From the NCBI GenBank assembly GCA_030431455.1, contig JAUIJE010000002.1, positions 691,294-755,293 on the forward strand: DNA of 64,000 nt. Reading direction: 5' to 3'. Position 1 is the stretch's first letter. Each line of letters starts with the position of its first letter. Below are positions 53,644 through 61,728 of the stretch, piece by piece. Position numbers and translations under genes: made by a program. The notes beneath the pieces are model-generated. The model was not told the DNA's origin and did not search any database. It saw nothing but the letters and a program-made list of their open reading frames with translations. Source of the stretch: a bacterium. Its GTDB lineage: Bacteria; Myxococcota; UBA727; JAUIJE01.

Positions 53644-54433
53644 GCCCCATCCTACACAAGCCCCGCCGAAGGTCACGGTCACCACCGCGCGCCGCGCGAA
53701 GGAAAAACACCCCCGCGCGGCCGAGGTCGCGGCCCGTCTCGACGCGCCCCTCGTCGAGCGGCGCAGCAAAAGCACCGCCGCGGTGTTGCAAGAGTCCGGC
53801 GCGGCTGTGCTCTACGTCGTCGGGGCCGACCACGATTGGGTCGAGGACGCGCAGGGCCGGCGCTGTTTTGTGCACCCGGGGCGCTTTTTTCAGCGCACCG
53901 CGCGCACGCCCCCCGTCCCCCTCGTGCGCGCGGTGGGCGCGGCCCGGGTCATCGTGGACGGCACCTGCGGGCTCGGCCAGGACGCGCTCGTGCTCGCGGG
54001 CACCGGGGCCGAGGTGCTGGCCTATGAGCGCTCGCGGGTCGTGCACTGCCTGCTCGACGAGGGCCTGTCGCGGTTGGCCCGGCGCGACGACGCGCTCGGG
54101 GATGCGGCCCGGCGCGTCACGCTCCTGGAGGGCGACGTGGCCCGCGCGGATTGGCCGCGCGGCGACGTGGACTGTGTGGTGCTCGACCCGATGTGGGACC
54201 GAACGTTCCCCGGGGCGCAGGAGATGCAGACCTTGGCCCTCGTCGCGGACGGGCGCGGCTTTTCTCCAGAGACATTGCGCACCCTGGCCGCGCGGGTCCC
54301 GCGCTTGGTGATGAAACTGCCCGCGAACGGGCGCGGCCCCGACGGGCTGACCTGGACCGGGCGGGTGCAGGCCACCCGCGCGGCGTTTGTCATCGCGGAC
54401 GGCTCAGGCGAGCACGGTGCGGGCGGCGAGTGA
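53642..54433 (+). CDS. RsmJ-like SAM-dependent methyltransferase
   Basis: A 263-residue protein with the features of the RsmJ (16S rRNA m2G1516) family: PPKVTVTTARRAKEKHPRAA at the start, VIVDGTCGLGQDALVLAGTG (SAM site), VLAYERSRVVHCLLDEGLSR and DVDCVVLDPMWDRTFP. It should methylate the 2-amino of a guanosine in 16S rRNA or a related RNA. The start codon shares bases with the divergent ATG (CATG at 53641-53644). It is divergent from the SH3 protein and overlaps the next convergent gene by 30 bp. Confidence 0.85.
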   Translation: MPHPTQAPPKVTVTTARRAKEKHPRAAEVAARLDAPLVERRSKSTAAVLQESGAAVLYVVGADHDWVEDAQGRRCFVHPGRFFQRTARTPPVPLVRAVGAARVIVDGTCGLGQDALVLAGTGAEVLAYERSRVVHCLLDEGLSRLARRDDALGDAARRVTLLEGDVARADWPRGDVDCVVLDPMWDRTFPGAQEMQTLALVADGRGFSPETLRTLAARVPRLVMKLPANGRGPDGLTWTGRVQATRAAFVIADGSGEHGAGGE

Positions 54434-55135
54434 GCGCAGGGCGGGCGCGAGCCGGGCGGCCATGGCGTCGGCTTTGCCCGCGGCGTCGATCAGGTCCTGG
54501 CGCACCTCGAGCTCGAGGTAACGGGCGTTCGCGTCCTGCGCGTGGTGTTGGATCGAATAGATGAGCCCGCCGAGACCGGTGTAGGGCTCGTTGAGCCGGG
54601 CCTCGAGACCGGCCGCGGCGAGGTCGTCGCGCACCAGCCGCGCGTCGTCTTCATAGATGTCGAACAAGACCCCGACCTCGAGGGTGCGGACCTCGTCGCC
54701 GTAGCGCGGGGTGAACGAGTGGATGGCGATGAGATAGCGCGGGCTCTCGGCCAGGGCGCGGCGGGCGGTCTCGCGGATCGCGCGGTGGTAGGGCCGGTAA
54801 TACCGTTCGAGCCGGCGCTCTTTGTCGTCGTCGGTGAGCGCGCGGTTGAAGTCGATGACCTGCCCGTGCGCCTCCCGCAAAAAGAGGGTGTCGTCGTCGG
54901 GCGCGCGGTTGGCGTCGACCAAGAGCCGGGAGAAGCCGGCCACCACCGCGGGGGCCTCGAGCTGCCGGGAAAGAGCCCGGGTCAGGTCGGCCGCCCCGAT
55001 GTCGATGCCCCAGTGCTGCGACAGCAGCGCGCGGTCCGCCGCGCTCACCGGGTGGTCAAAGGTCGCATTCGACGCGTGCTCACAGGTGAACAAAAACGGG
55101 CCTTTGCCCTCGGGGTGCAGGACCTCAAACGCCAT
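54404..55135 (-). CDS. N-formylglutamate amidohydrolase-like protein
   Basis: A 243-residue protein from ATG 55135. FLFTCEHASNATFD, the GIDIGAADLTRALS region, LLVDANRAPDDDTLFL and IAIHSFTPRY are the conserved segments of the N-formylglutamate amidohydrolase family (COG3931 branch), which are Zn-dependent hydrolases with Glu/His ligands. The real substrate is uncertain, as no histidine-degradation genes are nearby. Its C-end overlaps the RsmJ-like gene on the opposite strand by 30 bp. Confidence 0.85.
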   Translation of the reverse strand: MAFEVLHPEGKGPFLFTCEHASNATFDHPVSAADRALLSQHWGIDIGAADLTRALSRQLEAPAVVAGFSRLLVDANRAPDDDTLFLREAHGQVIDFNRALTDDDKERRLERYYRPYHRAIRETARRALAESPRYLIAIHSFTPRYGDEVRTLEVGVLFDIYEDDARLVRDDLAAAGLEARLNEPYTGLGGLIYSIQHHAQDANARYLELEVRQDLIDAAGKADAMAARLAPALRSLAARTVLA

Positions 55136-55180
55136 GGGCGCATCTTCGGAGAGGCCGGGCCGCTTGTCCACGGCCGGGCT

Positions 55181-55243
55181 TGTGTTCCGCCGGAACACAG
55201 TTGTCCGCGAGGACACGAGAGCCTGTGTCCGGCCGGACACAGG
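55181..55243. promoter_or_regulatory. Cluster of three inverted repeats (operator candidate)
   Basis: Three related sites in 63 bp: TGTGTTCC-GCC-GGAACACA (55181-55199), TGTCC-GCGA-GGACA (55202-55215) and TGTGTCC-GGCC-GGACACA (55224-55241; the perfect palindrome extends to 55222-55243). All share a TGT...CC/GG...ACA theme. They lie between the divergent hydrolase gene and the ECF sigma gene, about 90 bp upstream of the ECF-type promoter. Confidence 0.78.
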
Positions 55244-55329
55244 ATCGGCCGGGTTTATTCCCGCGGCCTGGTGCGGGCGGTCGCGAATCCATCTAAGTAT
55301 CTGAATTTGTTCAAGATCGAAACACGTCC

Positions 55330-55357
55330 GGAACCGTTCACAGTCCTGGCACGTCTG
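55330..55357 (+). promoter_or_regulatory. ECF-type promoter of the sigma factor gene
   Basis: GGAACC at 55330-55335 and CGTCTG at 55352-55357; 17 bp lie between GGAAC and CGTC. This is the canonical -35 GGAAC / -10 CGTC pair of ECF sigma factors, 51 bp upstream of ATG 55408, and suggests autoregulation. Confidence 0.85.
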
Positions 55358-55407
55358 CTGCTTTTACATGGAACAACCGCGCACATCAGGGCGATGGAGG
55401 TTTGACG

Positions 55408-56064
55408 ATGCTGACCGCGATGCTCAAGACGTTCACCCAGGGGGGCAAAGACCGGGCGTTCCAGAGCGAAGCCATGCCCCACATGAACGCGCTGTTCGCC
55501 GCCGCCCTGCGCCTCACCCGCAACGAGAGCGACGCCGAAGACCTCGTGCAAGAGACCTTCTTCAAGGCCTACCGCGCGTGGGAGCAGTTCGAGTCCGGGA
55601 CCAACTGCAAAGCCTGGCTCTTCCGCATCCAGACCAACACCTTCATCAACAAGTACCGCCGCAAGGTCAAAGAGCGCGAAATCCTCGAGGGCAATGAGCG
55701 CATCGCGGCCGAGCACTACTTCGTGCACCCCCAATCGAAGAACCACACCCTCAACCCCGAAAAACACATCACCGACCAGTTCATGAGCGACGAGGTGGTC
55801 AAGGCCCTCGCCGAGGTGCCCACCGACTTCCGCACCGTGGTGATGCTCGCCGACGTCGAGGGCTTTGCCTACAAGGACGTCGCGGACATGGTCGGCATCC
55901 CCGTCGGCACGGTGATGAGCCGCCTGTTCCGGGGCCGCCGCATCCTGCAGGAACATTTGTTCGAGTACGCGCAAAAAGAGGGCCTGCTCAAGGCCAAAGG
56001 CGCCGACAACGAGCCCTTGTCCCTCGACGACTACCGCAAGCGGCGGTCGCGCAAAAAAGCCTGA
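55408..56064 (+). CDS. ECF sigma factor (RpoE-like)
   Basis: A 218-residue sigma factor: region 2 (MPHMNALFAAALRLTRNESD, AEDLVQETFFKAYRAWEQFE, AWLFRIQTNTFINKYRRK), a longer than usual linker (residues about 95-130, KNHTLNPEKHITDQF), and region 4 (VPTDFRTVVMLADVEGFAYK, DVADMVGIPVGTVMSRLFRG). A basic C-tail (DYRKRRSRKKA) ends it. ATG 55408 is 7 bp after GGAGG. No anti-sigma gene follows. Its own promoter fits the ECF consensus. Confidence 0.94.
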   Translation: MLTAMLKTFTQGGKDRAFQSEAMPHMNALFAAALRLTRNESDAEDLVQETFFKAYRAWEQFESGTNCKAWLFRIQTNTFINKYRRKVKEREILEGNERIAAEHYFVHPQSKNHTLNPEKHITDQFMSDEVVKALAEVPTDFRTVVMLADVEGFAYKDVADMVGIPVGTVMSRLFRGRRILQEHLFEYAQKEGLLKAKGADNEPLSLDDYRKRRSRKKA

Positions 56065-56157
56065 TTCCTTTCTTCGTTCCTTCGTCTTCCGATTCCTTCC
56101 TGAGCTTTTCGCAACTCCTTCCTACTCCACTCCTTCTGCAAAAAGCTTCCTCCCGAG
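56065..56157 (+). other. Polypyrimidine tract
   Basis: Between the sigma gene stop and the terminator the plus strand is dominated by TTCC, CTTC and CCTT motifs (about 56065-56140), with few purines. It shows no reading frame. It could be a C/U-rich Rho entry site or simply a low-complexity tract. Confidence 0.6.
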
Positions 56158-56191
56158 CGCCCGGACCTGGTTGTCCGGGCGTTCATTTTTT
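56158..56191 (+). terminator. Intrinsic terminator after the ECF sigma gene
   Basis: CGCCCGGAC and GTCCGGGCG form a perfect 9-bp stem with a 6-nt loop, followed by TTCATTTTTT. Confidence 0.93.
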
Positions 56192-56202
56192 GGCCGAGGG
56201 TG

Positions 56203-56371
56203 GGCGAACGAAGTTCGCCTGAAGCAACGCGAAGCGTTGCCGGAATGATTCCAGTCCCCCCCAAGGCCTCACGCTTCGCAAGCTCAGCGAATCGGCCTTT
56301 CCCCCCCCATGTCGTCGGGCCAGGCTCGCTTCGCTCGCGGCCCTCCGGGGTCGCATCCGAGTGGATGCGAC
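56203..56371. repeat. REP-like cluster of short hairpins
   Basis: Three consecutive small palindromes: GGCGAAC-GAA-GTTCGCC (56203-56219), GCAACGC-GAA-GCGTTGC (56224-56240) and GGAATGATTCC (56242-56252). Further on is the 9-bp hairpin GTCGCATCC-GAGT-GGATGCGAC (56350-56371), which resembles the hairpin in the 140-bp units at 15 kb. The whole 56192-56485 stretch has no coding frame I trust. Confidence 0.78.
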
Positions 56372-56485
56372 GAGGCTGATGGTTCGGTGATGGCGTCTGG
56401 CCTCGGCAAGGCGAAGCCGGAAGAACGCGAGGCGTGCCCGGGCGGGGGTTGACCCGGGGGGGCGAGTGGGGTCGGCTCGGCGGTT

Positions 56486-57397
56486 GTGGAGCACAGCGCC
56501 AAGTACAGTCTGACCGCGATCCCCGACGCCCACGGGGAAGTGAAGCGCATGCTCATCGAGAAGCGGCGCGTGTACTGGAGCGTGATTGTCGCGCTCTACG
56601 CGGTGGGGCTCTTGCTCGCGGCCGTCGTGCACTACACGTACCTGTGGAGCTCGTCGCTCGAGGCCCAAGACATGGCCAAAAAGAACGACGCGTTGCGCGC
56701 GGAGGTCGCGGCGTTGGCGGCCAAGGTCGACCAGGTCGAGAACAACCTCGGCGAGGCCCGGCGCTTCGACGAGAAACTGCGCGCGATGACCGACCTCAAC
56801 GACGACACCCGCGACCTGTCGGTGGACGCGATGGTGAGCGGGAGCCCGGCCGAGCTGCTCGCGTCGGTGAGCGACCCCGCCCACCGGGTGCTGGTCCAGG
56901 CCGCGCTCGACGCGCGGTTCGAAGGCATGGCCGACTTTGCCCGCAGCCAAGCCCAGGTGCTCGGCGCGGTGGTCGACGACCTCGCGCGGGACAACGCGCT
57001 GCACTACGGCGTGCCCCGCGAGTGGCCGACCGGCGGGTGGATCACCAGCCGCTTCGGCCCGCGGGAAGACCCGGCCACCCAAGAGCCCGCCATGCACCTT
57101 GGGCTCGACGTGGCCGCGCCGGTGGGGGCCGAGGTGCGCGCCCCGGCCTCGGGGCGGGTGCTGTTCTCCGGGGTGCGCGACCCGCTCGGCAACGTGGTCG
57201 TCGTCGACCACGGGCGCGACGTCGTGACCCACTACGGCCACCTCCAGGAGGTGCTCGTGCGCTCGGGTGACCTCGTCGAGCCCGGCCAGGCCATCGGGCT
57301 GGTGGGCAGCACCGGGCGGAGCACCGGGCCCCACCTGCACTACGAAATCCGCGTCGCGGGCCTCCCGGTCAATCCCGAGAACTTCCTCGCGCGCTGA
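56486..57397 (+). CDS. Membrane-anchored M23 (LytM) metallopeptidase, paralogue of 47728
   Basis: A 303-residue protein from GTG 56486 with the same layout as the protein at 47.7 kb: membrane helix (residues about 31-52), coiled coil (60-100), and LytM domain with H204 and D208 (MHLGLDVA), H283 and H285 (GPHLHYEIR). So the Zn site is complete. It should cut peptide cross-links of peptidoglycan near the inner membrane. It follows the REP-like cluster and is monocistronic or leads the next lipoprotein gene. Confidence 0.91.
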   Translation: MEHSAKYSLTAIPDAHGEVKRMLIEKRRVYWSVIVALYAVGLLLAAVVHYTYLWSSSLEAQDMAKKNDALRAEVAALAAKVDQVENNLGEARRFDEKLRAMTDLNDDTRDLSVDAMVSGSPAELLASVSDPAHRVLVQAALDARFEGMADFARSQAQVLGAVVDDLARDNALHYGVPREWPTGGWITSRFGPREDPATQEPAMHLGLDVAAPVGAEVRAPASGRVLFSGVRDPLGNVVVVDHGRDVVTHYGHLQEVLVRSGDLVEPGQAIGLVGSTGRSTGPHLHYEIRVAGLPVNPENFLAR

Positions 57398-57477
57398 CGT
57401 CGACCACCGCGCCCCCAGGCCCAATCGTCTATTGCATTTGGTGCCACCCGGTGCGAACCGGCGGCCCGGAGGTTTGT

Positions 57478-58179
57478 ATGCGTTCGGTCGTCGTCCGGTC
57501 TCTCTGCGCCCTGTCCCTCGTCGGGAGCAGCCTGGCGTGTGGCAGCAATGAAGTCGCGGTGGCGTGGACCATCGAAGGCCAGGCCGCGTCGGCGGAGGTC
57601 TGCGACGACGTCGTGTCCGACGGGATGCGCGTGACCACGTACGCTGACGGCAACACCGCCGAGGACCCGCAAAGCGCGGTGACCACGTCGTTCGGCTGTG
57701 CCGACGGCGAGGGCACGGTCGAGGTCGGCAGCGACCGCCGCGTCTTTTTCGAACTGCTGCGCGGCGAGGTCGTCTCCGGCATCGCCGGGCCGTTCACCGT
57801 GGGGCAGACCGGGGGCAACCTCTTGTCCGAAGACACCACCCAATACGTGGCCGACGTCGAGATGATCGCGGCCCAGCTGACCCTGACCTTCAACACCCCC
57901 GGCGGCTCGATCTGCGAGCTGTCGCCGGGCGCGATCAACGTCAGCTTCCGCCACCGCGTCACCGGGGTGGAGACTGAGCTCATCGAGGACACCACCGTCA
58001 GCTGTGCCGACGGCCAAGCGACCTACGTCTACGACGAGGCCTACATCGGCCAGGAGTACCTGGTGTACGCGACCACCAACGCGGGGGACATGACGTTCAA
58101 GACCGCCGACCCCGGCGCGCGCATCGACGTCGACTACCCCGCGGTGACCACCGGCGTGACCCTCATCCTCGACGAGTAG
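57478..58179 (+). CDS. Lipoprotein of unknown function
   Basis: A 233-residue lipoprotein from ATG 57478 (GGAGG upstream) with lipobox SSLAC. The mature part is beta-rich, with about four cysteines (VCDDVV, FGCADGEG, ICELSPG, SCADGQ) likely to form two disulphides. It looks like an extracellular beta-sandwich. No family recognised. The next gene starts 13 bp later. Confidence 0.78.
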   Translation: MRSVVVRSLCALSLVGSSLACGSNEVAVAWTIEGQAASAEVCDDVVSDGMRVTTYADGNTAEDPQSAVTTSFGCADGEGTVEVGSDRRVFFELLRGEVVSGIAGPFTVGQTGGNLLSEDTTQYVADVEMIAAQLTLTFNTPGGSICELSPGAINVSFRHRVTGVETELIEDTTVSCADGQATYVYDEAYIGQEYLVYATTNAGDMTFKTADPGARIDVDYPAVTTGVTLILDE

Positions 58180-58192
58180 CGACCGCCGCCCG

Positions 58193-58768
58193 ATGGCCGG
58201 ACGTCGCCCGAACTTTTTCGTGGGCCTGGCCGTCGAGGCCGGGCCCTGGTTTTTGGGGCTGCCCGACGCGCCCCCGGGCGTGCGCGCGATGGGCCCCGGC
58301 GACCTGCACATCACGGTGGCGTTTTTGGGCCCGGTCGACGAGGACCGGGCCCGGGCCGCGTTCAAAACGCACCCCGTGCCCCGGGTGCCCCCCGCGGTGA
58401 CCTTGTCGCGGCTGGTGGCCCTGGGCGCCAACGCCATGTCACTGCTTTTGGATCCGGAGGGGCCCGCGCACCCGGTGGCCCAAGCCATCGCGGCGGTGCG
58501 CGACGACCTCTGTGACGCGGCCTCGGCCCGGCGCGAGGCCCGGCCGCCGCGGCCGCACGTCACCATCGCGCGTGGCCCGCGCGCGCCGGCGCCGGCGGTG
58601 GACGCGTGGCGCGCCGCCCATGAACACACATTGGTGGGCACCCAAGTGGCCCTTCGGTCGGCGGCGTTGTTCACCTGGAGCGACCAACGGGACCGACCGC
58701 GCGACGGGCGGTTTGGCCGCCCGCAGCCGGCGCAGTTCGTGGTCGTCGACGAGCACGCGCTGGTGTAG
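58193..58768 (+). CDS. RNA 2',3'-cyclic phosphodiesterase (ThpR/LigT-like, 2H family)
   Basis: A 191-residue protein with the two 2H motifs: DLHITVAFLGPV (HxT) and RPHVTIARGP (HxT), spaced as in the ThpR/2'-5' RNA ligase family. FFVGLAVEAGPWF at the N-end is the first strand. It should open 2',3'-cyclic phosphates to 2'-phosphates on RNA ends. It is 13 bp downstream of the lipoprotein gene and may share its operon. Confidence 0.9.
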   Translation: MAGRRPNFFVGLAVEAGPWFLGLPDAPPGVRAMGPGDLHITVAFLGPVDEDRARAAFKTHPVPRVPPAVTLSRLVALGANAMSLLLDPEGPAHPVAQAIAAVRDDLCDAASARREARPPRPHVTIARGPRAPAPAVDAWRAAHEHTLVGTQVALRSAALFTWSDQRDRPRDGRFGRPQPAQFVVVDEHALV

Positions 58769-58867
58769 GTCCTTTCCGCTGATCAACCGCGCGGCCCGCT
58801 TGCCATTTCGCGCCATCCCGCCGGGCCGGATGTGTCTCAGGCACGCACAGGTTGCGTGTCTTGGTCG

Positions 58868-59467
58868 ATGAAAAGAAATACAATTGGACGGCAGGAGGCA
58901 GCCATCAAAGTTCGCGTCAACGGCCCATCGGTCCGGCAAATCTCCGGACCTGTGAAGAAGCCCTCACCCCGGGTGCCCGAGGTGAAGGACGGCTTTGACG
59001 TGTCGCTGCACAAAAAGCAAAACCGCATGGACACCGCCCTCGCGCGGCCCAAGCGACGCCCGCAAGCGTCGGGCCCCAAGCCGGACGGGCCGTCCACCGC
59101 CGAGGTCAACAAAGAGCTCGCCGCCGCCATCCGCGAACAGATGCAGATGCCGGTCGCCGCGCGCAGCAACCCCCGCATGCCCGTGGCGTCGTCGGCGCCG
59201 GTCCCGCGCGAGGTGGCGCAGTTCCAAGAGGCGATGGGCGCGCTCGTGGGACAGAAGACCGCCGACAACCGCCCCCGTCGTCTGCAGCGCACGGGCGTGG
59301 CCGCCGCCGACCGGGCGGTGGAGCGCGCGATGCGGGAGTCGGCCGGACAGGGCCGCGACTACAACGCGGTGATCGACCGGGCCATGGAGCTGTACACCGA
59401 CGAGACCCGCGGGGCGCTCGCCGCGCGGTTCAGTCCCGACGAGATCGACGCGTACCTGGCGCGCTGA
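58868..59467 (+). CDS. Small basic protein of unknown function, start codon uncertain
   Basis: Up to 199 residues from ATG 58868 (MKRNTIGRQEAAIKVRVNGP). A strong AGGAGG (58893-58898) and a TACAAT hexamer (58879-58884) both lie inside that extension, and five bases after the AGGAGG is an in-frame ATC (58904), so the real start may be ATC. The protein is Pro/Arg/Ala-rich and disordered at first, then helical (AAADRAVERAMRESAGQGRD). No motif recognised; the C-end resembles a compact helical tail (DEIDAYLAR). Confidence 0.65.
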   Translation: MKRNTIGRQEAAIKVRVNGPSVRQISGPVKKPSPRVPEVKDGFDVSLHKKQNRMDTALARPKRRPQASGPKPDGPSTAEVNKELAAAIREQMQMPVAARSNPRMPVASSAPVPREVAQFQEAMGALVGQKTADNRPRRLQRTGVAAADRAVERAMRESAGQGRDYNAVIDRAMELYTDETRGALAARFSPDEIDAYLAR

Positions 59468-59489
59468 TCGCGCCCAGGCCACGACCGAC

Positions 59490-59519
59490 CAAACAAAACG
59501 GGGACCTTGCGGTCCCCGT
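59490..59519 (-). terminator. Terminator of the M3 peptidase gene
   Basis: ACGGGGACC and GGTCCCCGT form a 9-bp stem with a 4-nt loop; on the minus strand it is followed by TTTGTTTGG. It serves the leftward peptidase gene. Confidence 0.85.
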
Positions 59520-59550
59520 CGTGCATTCAGGATCGGTCTCTGGCCTTCGG

Positions 59551-61728
59551 TCAGTTGACCATGAGCCCGCGGCGCTTGAGCAACGGCTCGATGGCCGGCT
59601 CTTTGCCGCGGAAGGTCTTGAACAGCACCATGGCCTCTTCGGCCCCGCCCCGGCTGAGCAGGGTTTGGCGGAAGTGATCGCCGTTTTGGCGCTTCAGGCC
59701 GCCGTTTTCTTTGAACCATTCGACGGTGTCCGCGTCGAGGACCTCGCTCCAGATGTACGCGTAGTAGCCAGCGGAGTAGCCGGCCATGATGTGCGAGAAA
59801 TAAGTCGAGCGGTACCGCGGCGGCACCTCCTCGAGGAGCACGCCGGCCTTCTTGAGCGCGGCCTGCTCGAACGCCATCACCTTGTCCGCGGTGGGCACCT
59901 GCTCGGGGGTGAGTTGGTGCCAAGCTTGGTCGATGAGGCTGGCCTCGAGGTACTCGGTGGTGGCGAAGCCTTCGTTGAAGGTCTGGGTCGCGAGCACCTT
60001 GTCGAGCAGCTCGGTGGGCATGGGCTCACCGGTCTTGTGGTGCTTGGCATAGTTTTTCAGGACTTCGGGCCAGATCGCCCACATCTCGTTGACCTGGGAG
60101 GGGTACTCGACGAAGTCGCGGGGCACGGTGGTGCCGGCGAACTCGGGGTAGGTCACGTTGGAGAACATCCCGTGCAGGGCGTGGCCGAACTCGTGGAACA
60201 TGGTGGTGACCTCGTCGAAGGTCATCAGCGCGGGCTCGCCTTCGGCGGGCTTGGTCACGTTGAGGTGATTGGCCACCACCGGGCGCTGCGCGTTGAGCTT
60301 GTTCTGGGCGACGTAGGCGTTCATCCAGGCGCCCCCGCGCTTGGACGGGCGGGCGTAGGGATCGAACAAGAACAGCGCCAGCGACGTGCCGTCCTCGTTG
60401 AACACTTCGTAGACGCGCACGTCCTCGTGGTAGGTGGGCAGGTCGTCGCGCCGCTTGAAGGTGATGCCGTAGAGCTTGGTGGCGGCGAAGAACACGCCGT
60501 CCTTCAGCACGGTCTCGAGCTCAAAGTAGGGGCGGAGCTGGGCGGCGTCGAAGCTGAAGCGCTGGGCCCGCACCTTCTCGGTGTAGTAGTCCCAGTCCCA
60601 GGACTTGAGGTCTTTGATGCCGTCCTTCTTGGCCAGCTTCTCGAGGTCCTTGAGCTCCTTTTTGGCGTTTTTGATCGCCGCGGGGGCGAGCAAGGCGAGG
60701 CGCTTGTTGACCGCTTCGGTGGTGCGGGCGGTCTGGGTCTCGAGGGTGTAGGTGGCGTGGTCTTTGTAGCCGAGGAGCTGGGCTTTTTCTGCGCGCAGCT
60801 TCACGGTCTTGGCCAGCACTTCGGTGTTGTCGAACTTGCCACCCCGGCTGCCGCGGGAGAGGGAGGTCTCGTGCAGGCGCTTTCGCAGGGCGCGGTTCTT
60901 CAGCGACGCGAGGGCGGGCTGGCCCGAGGTGTTGAGCAGGGCGATGACGTACTTGCCCTCGAGGTTGCGCTTTTTGGCCTCGGCCGCGGCGGCGGCGATG
61001 TCGGCGTCGGACAGCCCGTCGAGTTCTTCTTTGGTGTCGACGACGACCGCGAGCTCGTTGACCTCGTTGAGCACGTTCTGGCTGAACTGGGTCTCGAGGG
61101 TGGCGAGCTCGGCGTTGATGGCCTTGAGGCGCTCTTTTTGTTCGGGGTTGAGGTTGGCCCCGGCGCGCACAAAGTCGCGGTGGGCGATCTCGACCAGGCG
61201 CAATGCTTCTGCGTCGAGGCCCAGGGTGTCCCGGGTGTCGTAGATGGTCTTGATCCGGGCGAACAGCTTGTCGTTCAGCAGGATCGCGTCCTCGTGGGCC
61301 GCGAGCTTGGGGGCCATATCGGTGCGTACCTTCTCCAGGTCCTCGTTGGTGTCCGCGGCCACCAACGCGAAGAACACCCGGGAGGTGCGCTGCAGCACCG
61401 CGCCGGATTTCTGCATCGCGGCCAAGGTGTTGTCGAAGGTCGGAGGCTCGGTCTGGTTGGCGATGGCGTCGACCTCGGCGAGCTGCTCTTTCATGCCCTG
61501 CTCAAACGCGGGCTGGAAGTGCTCGTTTTTGATCTGATCGAAGGGGGGCATCTCGTACTGCAGCGTGCTCTTCACCAGCAGCGGATTTTGGGCCGCGGGC
61601 GCGGCGGGTTGCGCGTCGGTCACGGGGGTCTCCTCCACCGCGGCGGGCGGCGGGTCCTTTTGCTCGGGGGTGCTGGCGCAGCTGAGCGCCAGGGGGGTCA
61701 GGGCAAGGGTCGCTACCAAACGTTTCAT
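59551..61728 (-). CDS. M3-family oligopeptidase (Dcp/OpdA-like) lipoprotein
   Basis: A 725-residue protein from ATG 61728 (GGAG upstream; lipobox TPLALSC). Residues about 45 to the end are a full M3 thimet-type peptidase: MTFDEVTTMFHEFGHALHGM contains HExxH (H512, E513, H516), followed by the Glu ligand region FVEYPSQVNEMWAIW. Normal Dcp/OpdA enzymes are 680-715 residues and cytosolic; here the signal and lipid anchor point to the periplasm or outer membrane, perhaps for digestion of peptides from lysed cells. A terminator follows. Confidence 0.93.
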   Translation of the reverse strand: MKRLVATLALTPLALSCASTPEQKDPPPAAVEETPVTDAQPAAPAAQNPLLVKSTLQYEMPPFDQIKNEHFQPAFEQGMKEQLAEVDAIANQTEPPTFDNTLAAMQKSGAVLQRTSRVFFALVAADTNEDLEKVRTDMAPKLAAHEDAILLNDKLFARIKTIYDTRDTLGLDAEALRLVEIAHRDFVRAGANLNPEQKERLKAINAELATLETQFSQNVLNEVNELAVVVDTKEELDGLSDADIAAAAAEAKKRNLEGKYVIALLNTSGQPALASLKNRALRKRLHETSLSRGSRGGKFDNTEVLAKTVKLRAEKAQLLGYKDHATYTLETQTARTTEAVNKRLALLAPAAIKNAKKELKDLEKLAKKDGIKDLKSWDWDYYTEKVRAQRFSFDAAQLRPYFELETVLKDGVFFAATKLYGITFKRRDDLPTYHEDVRVYEVFNEDGTSLALFLFDPYARPSKRGGAWMNAYVAQNKLNAQRPVVANHLNVTKPAEGEPALMTFDEVTTMFHEFGHALHGMFSNVTYPEFAGTTVPRDFVEYPSQVNEMWAIWPEVLKNYAKHHKTGEPMPTELLDKVLATQTFNEGFATTEYLEASLIDQAWHQLTPEQVPTADKVMAFEQAALKKAGVLLEEVPPRYRSTYFSHIMAGYSAGYYAYIWSEVLDADTVEWFKENGGLKRQNGDHFRQTLLSRGGAEEAMVLFKTFRGKEPAIEPLLKRRGLMVN

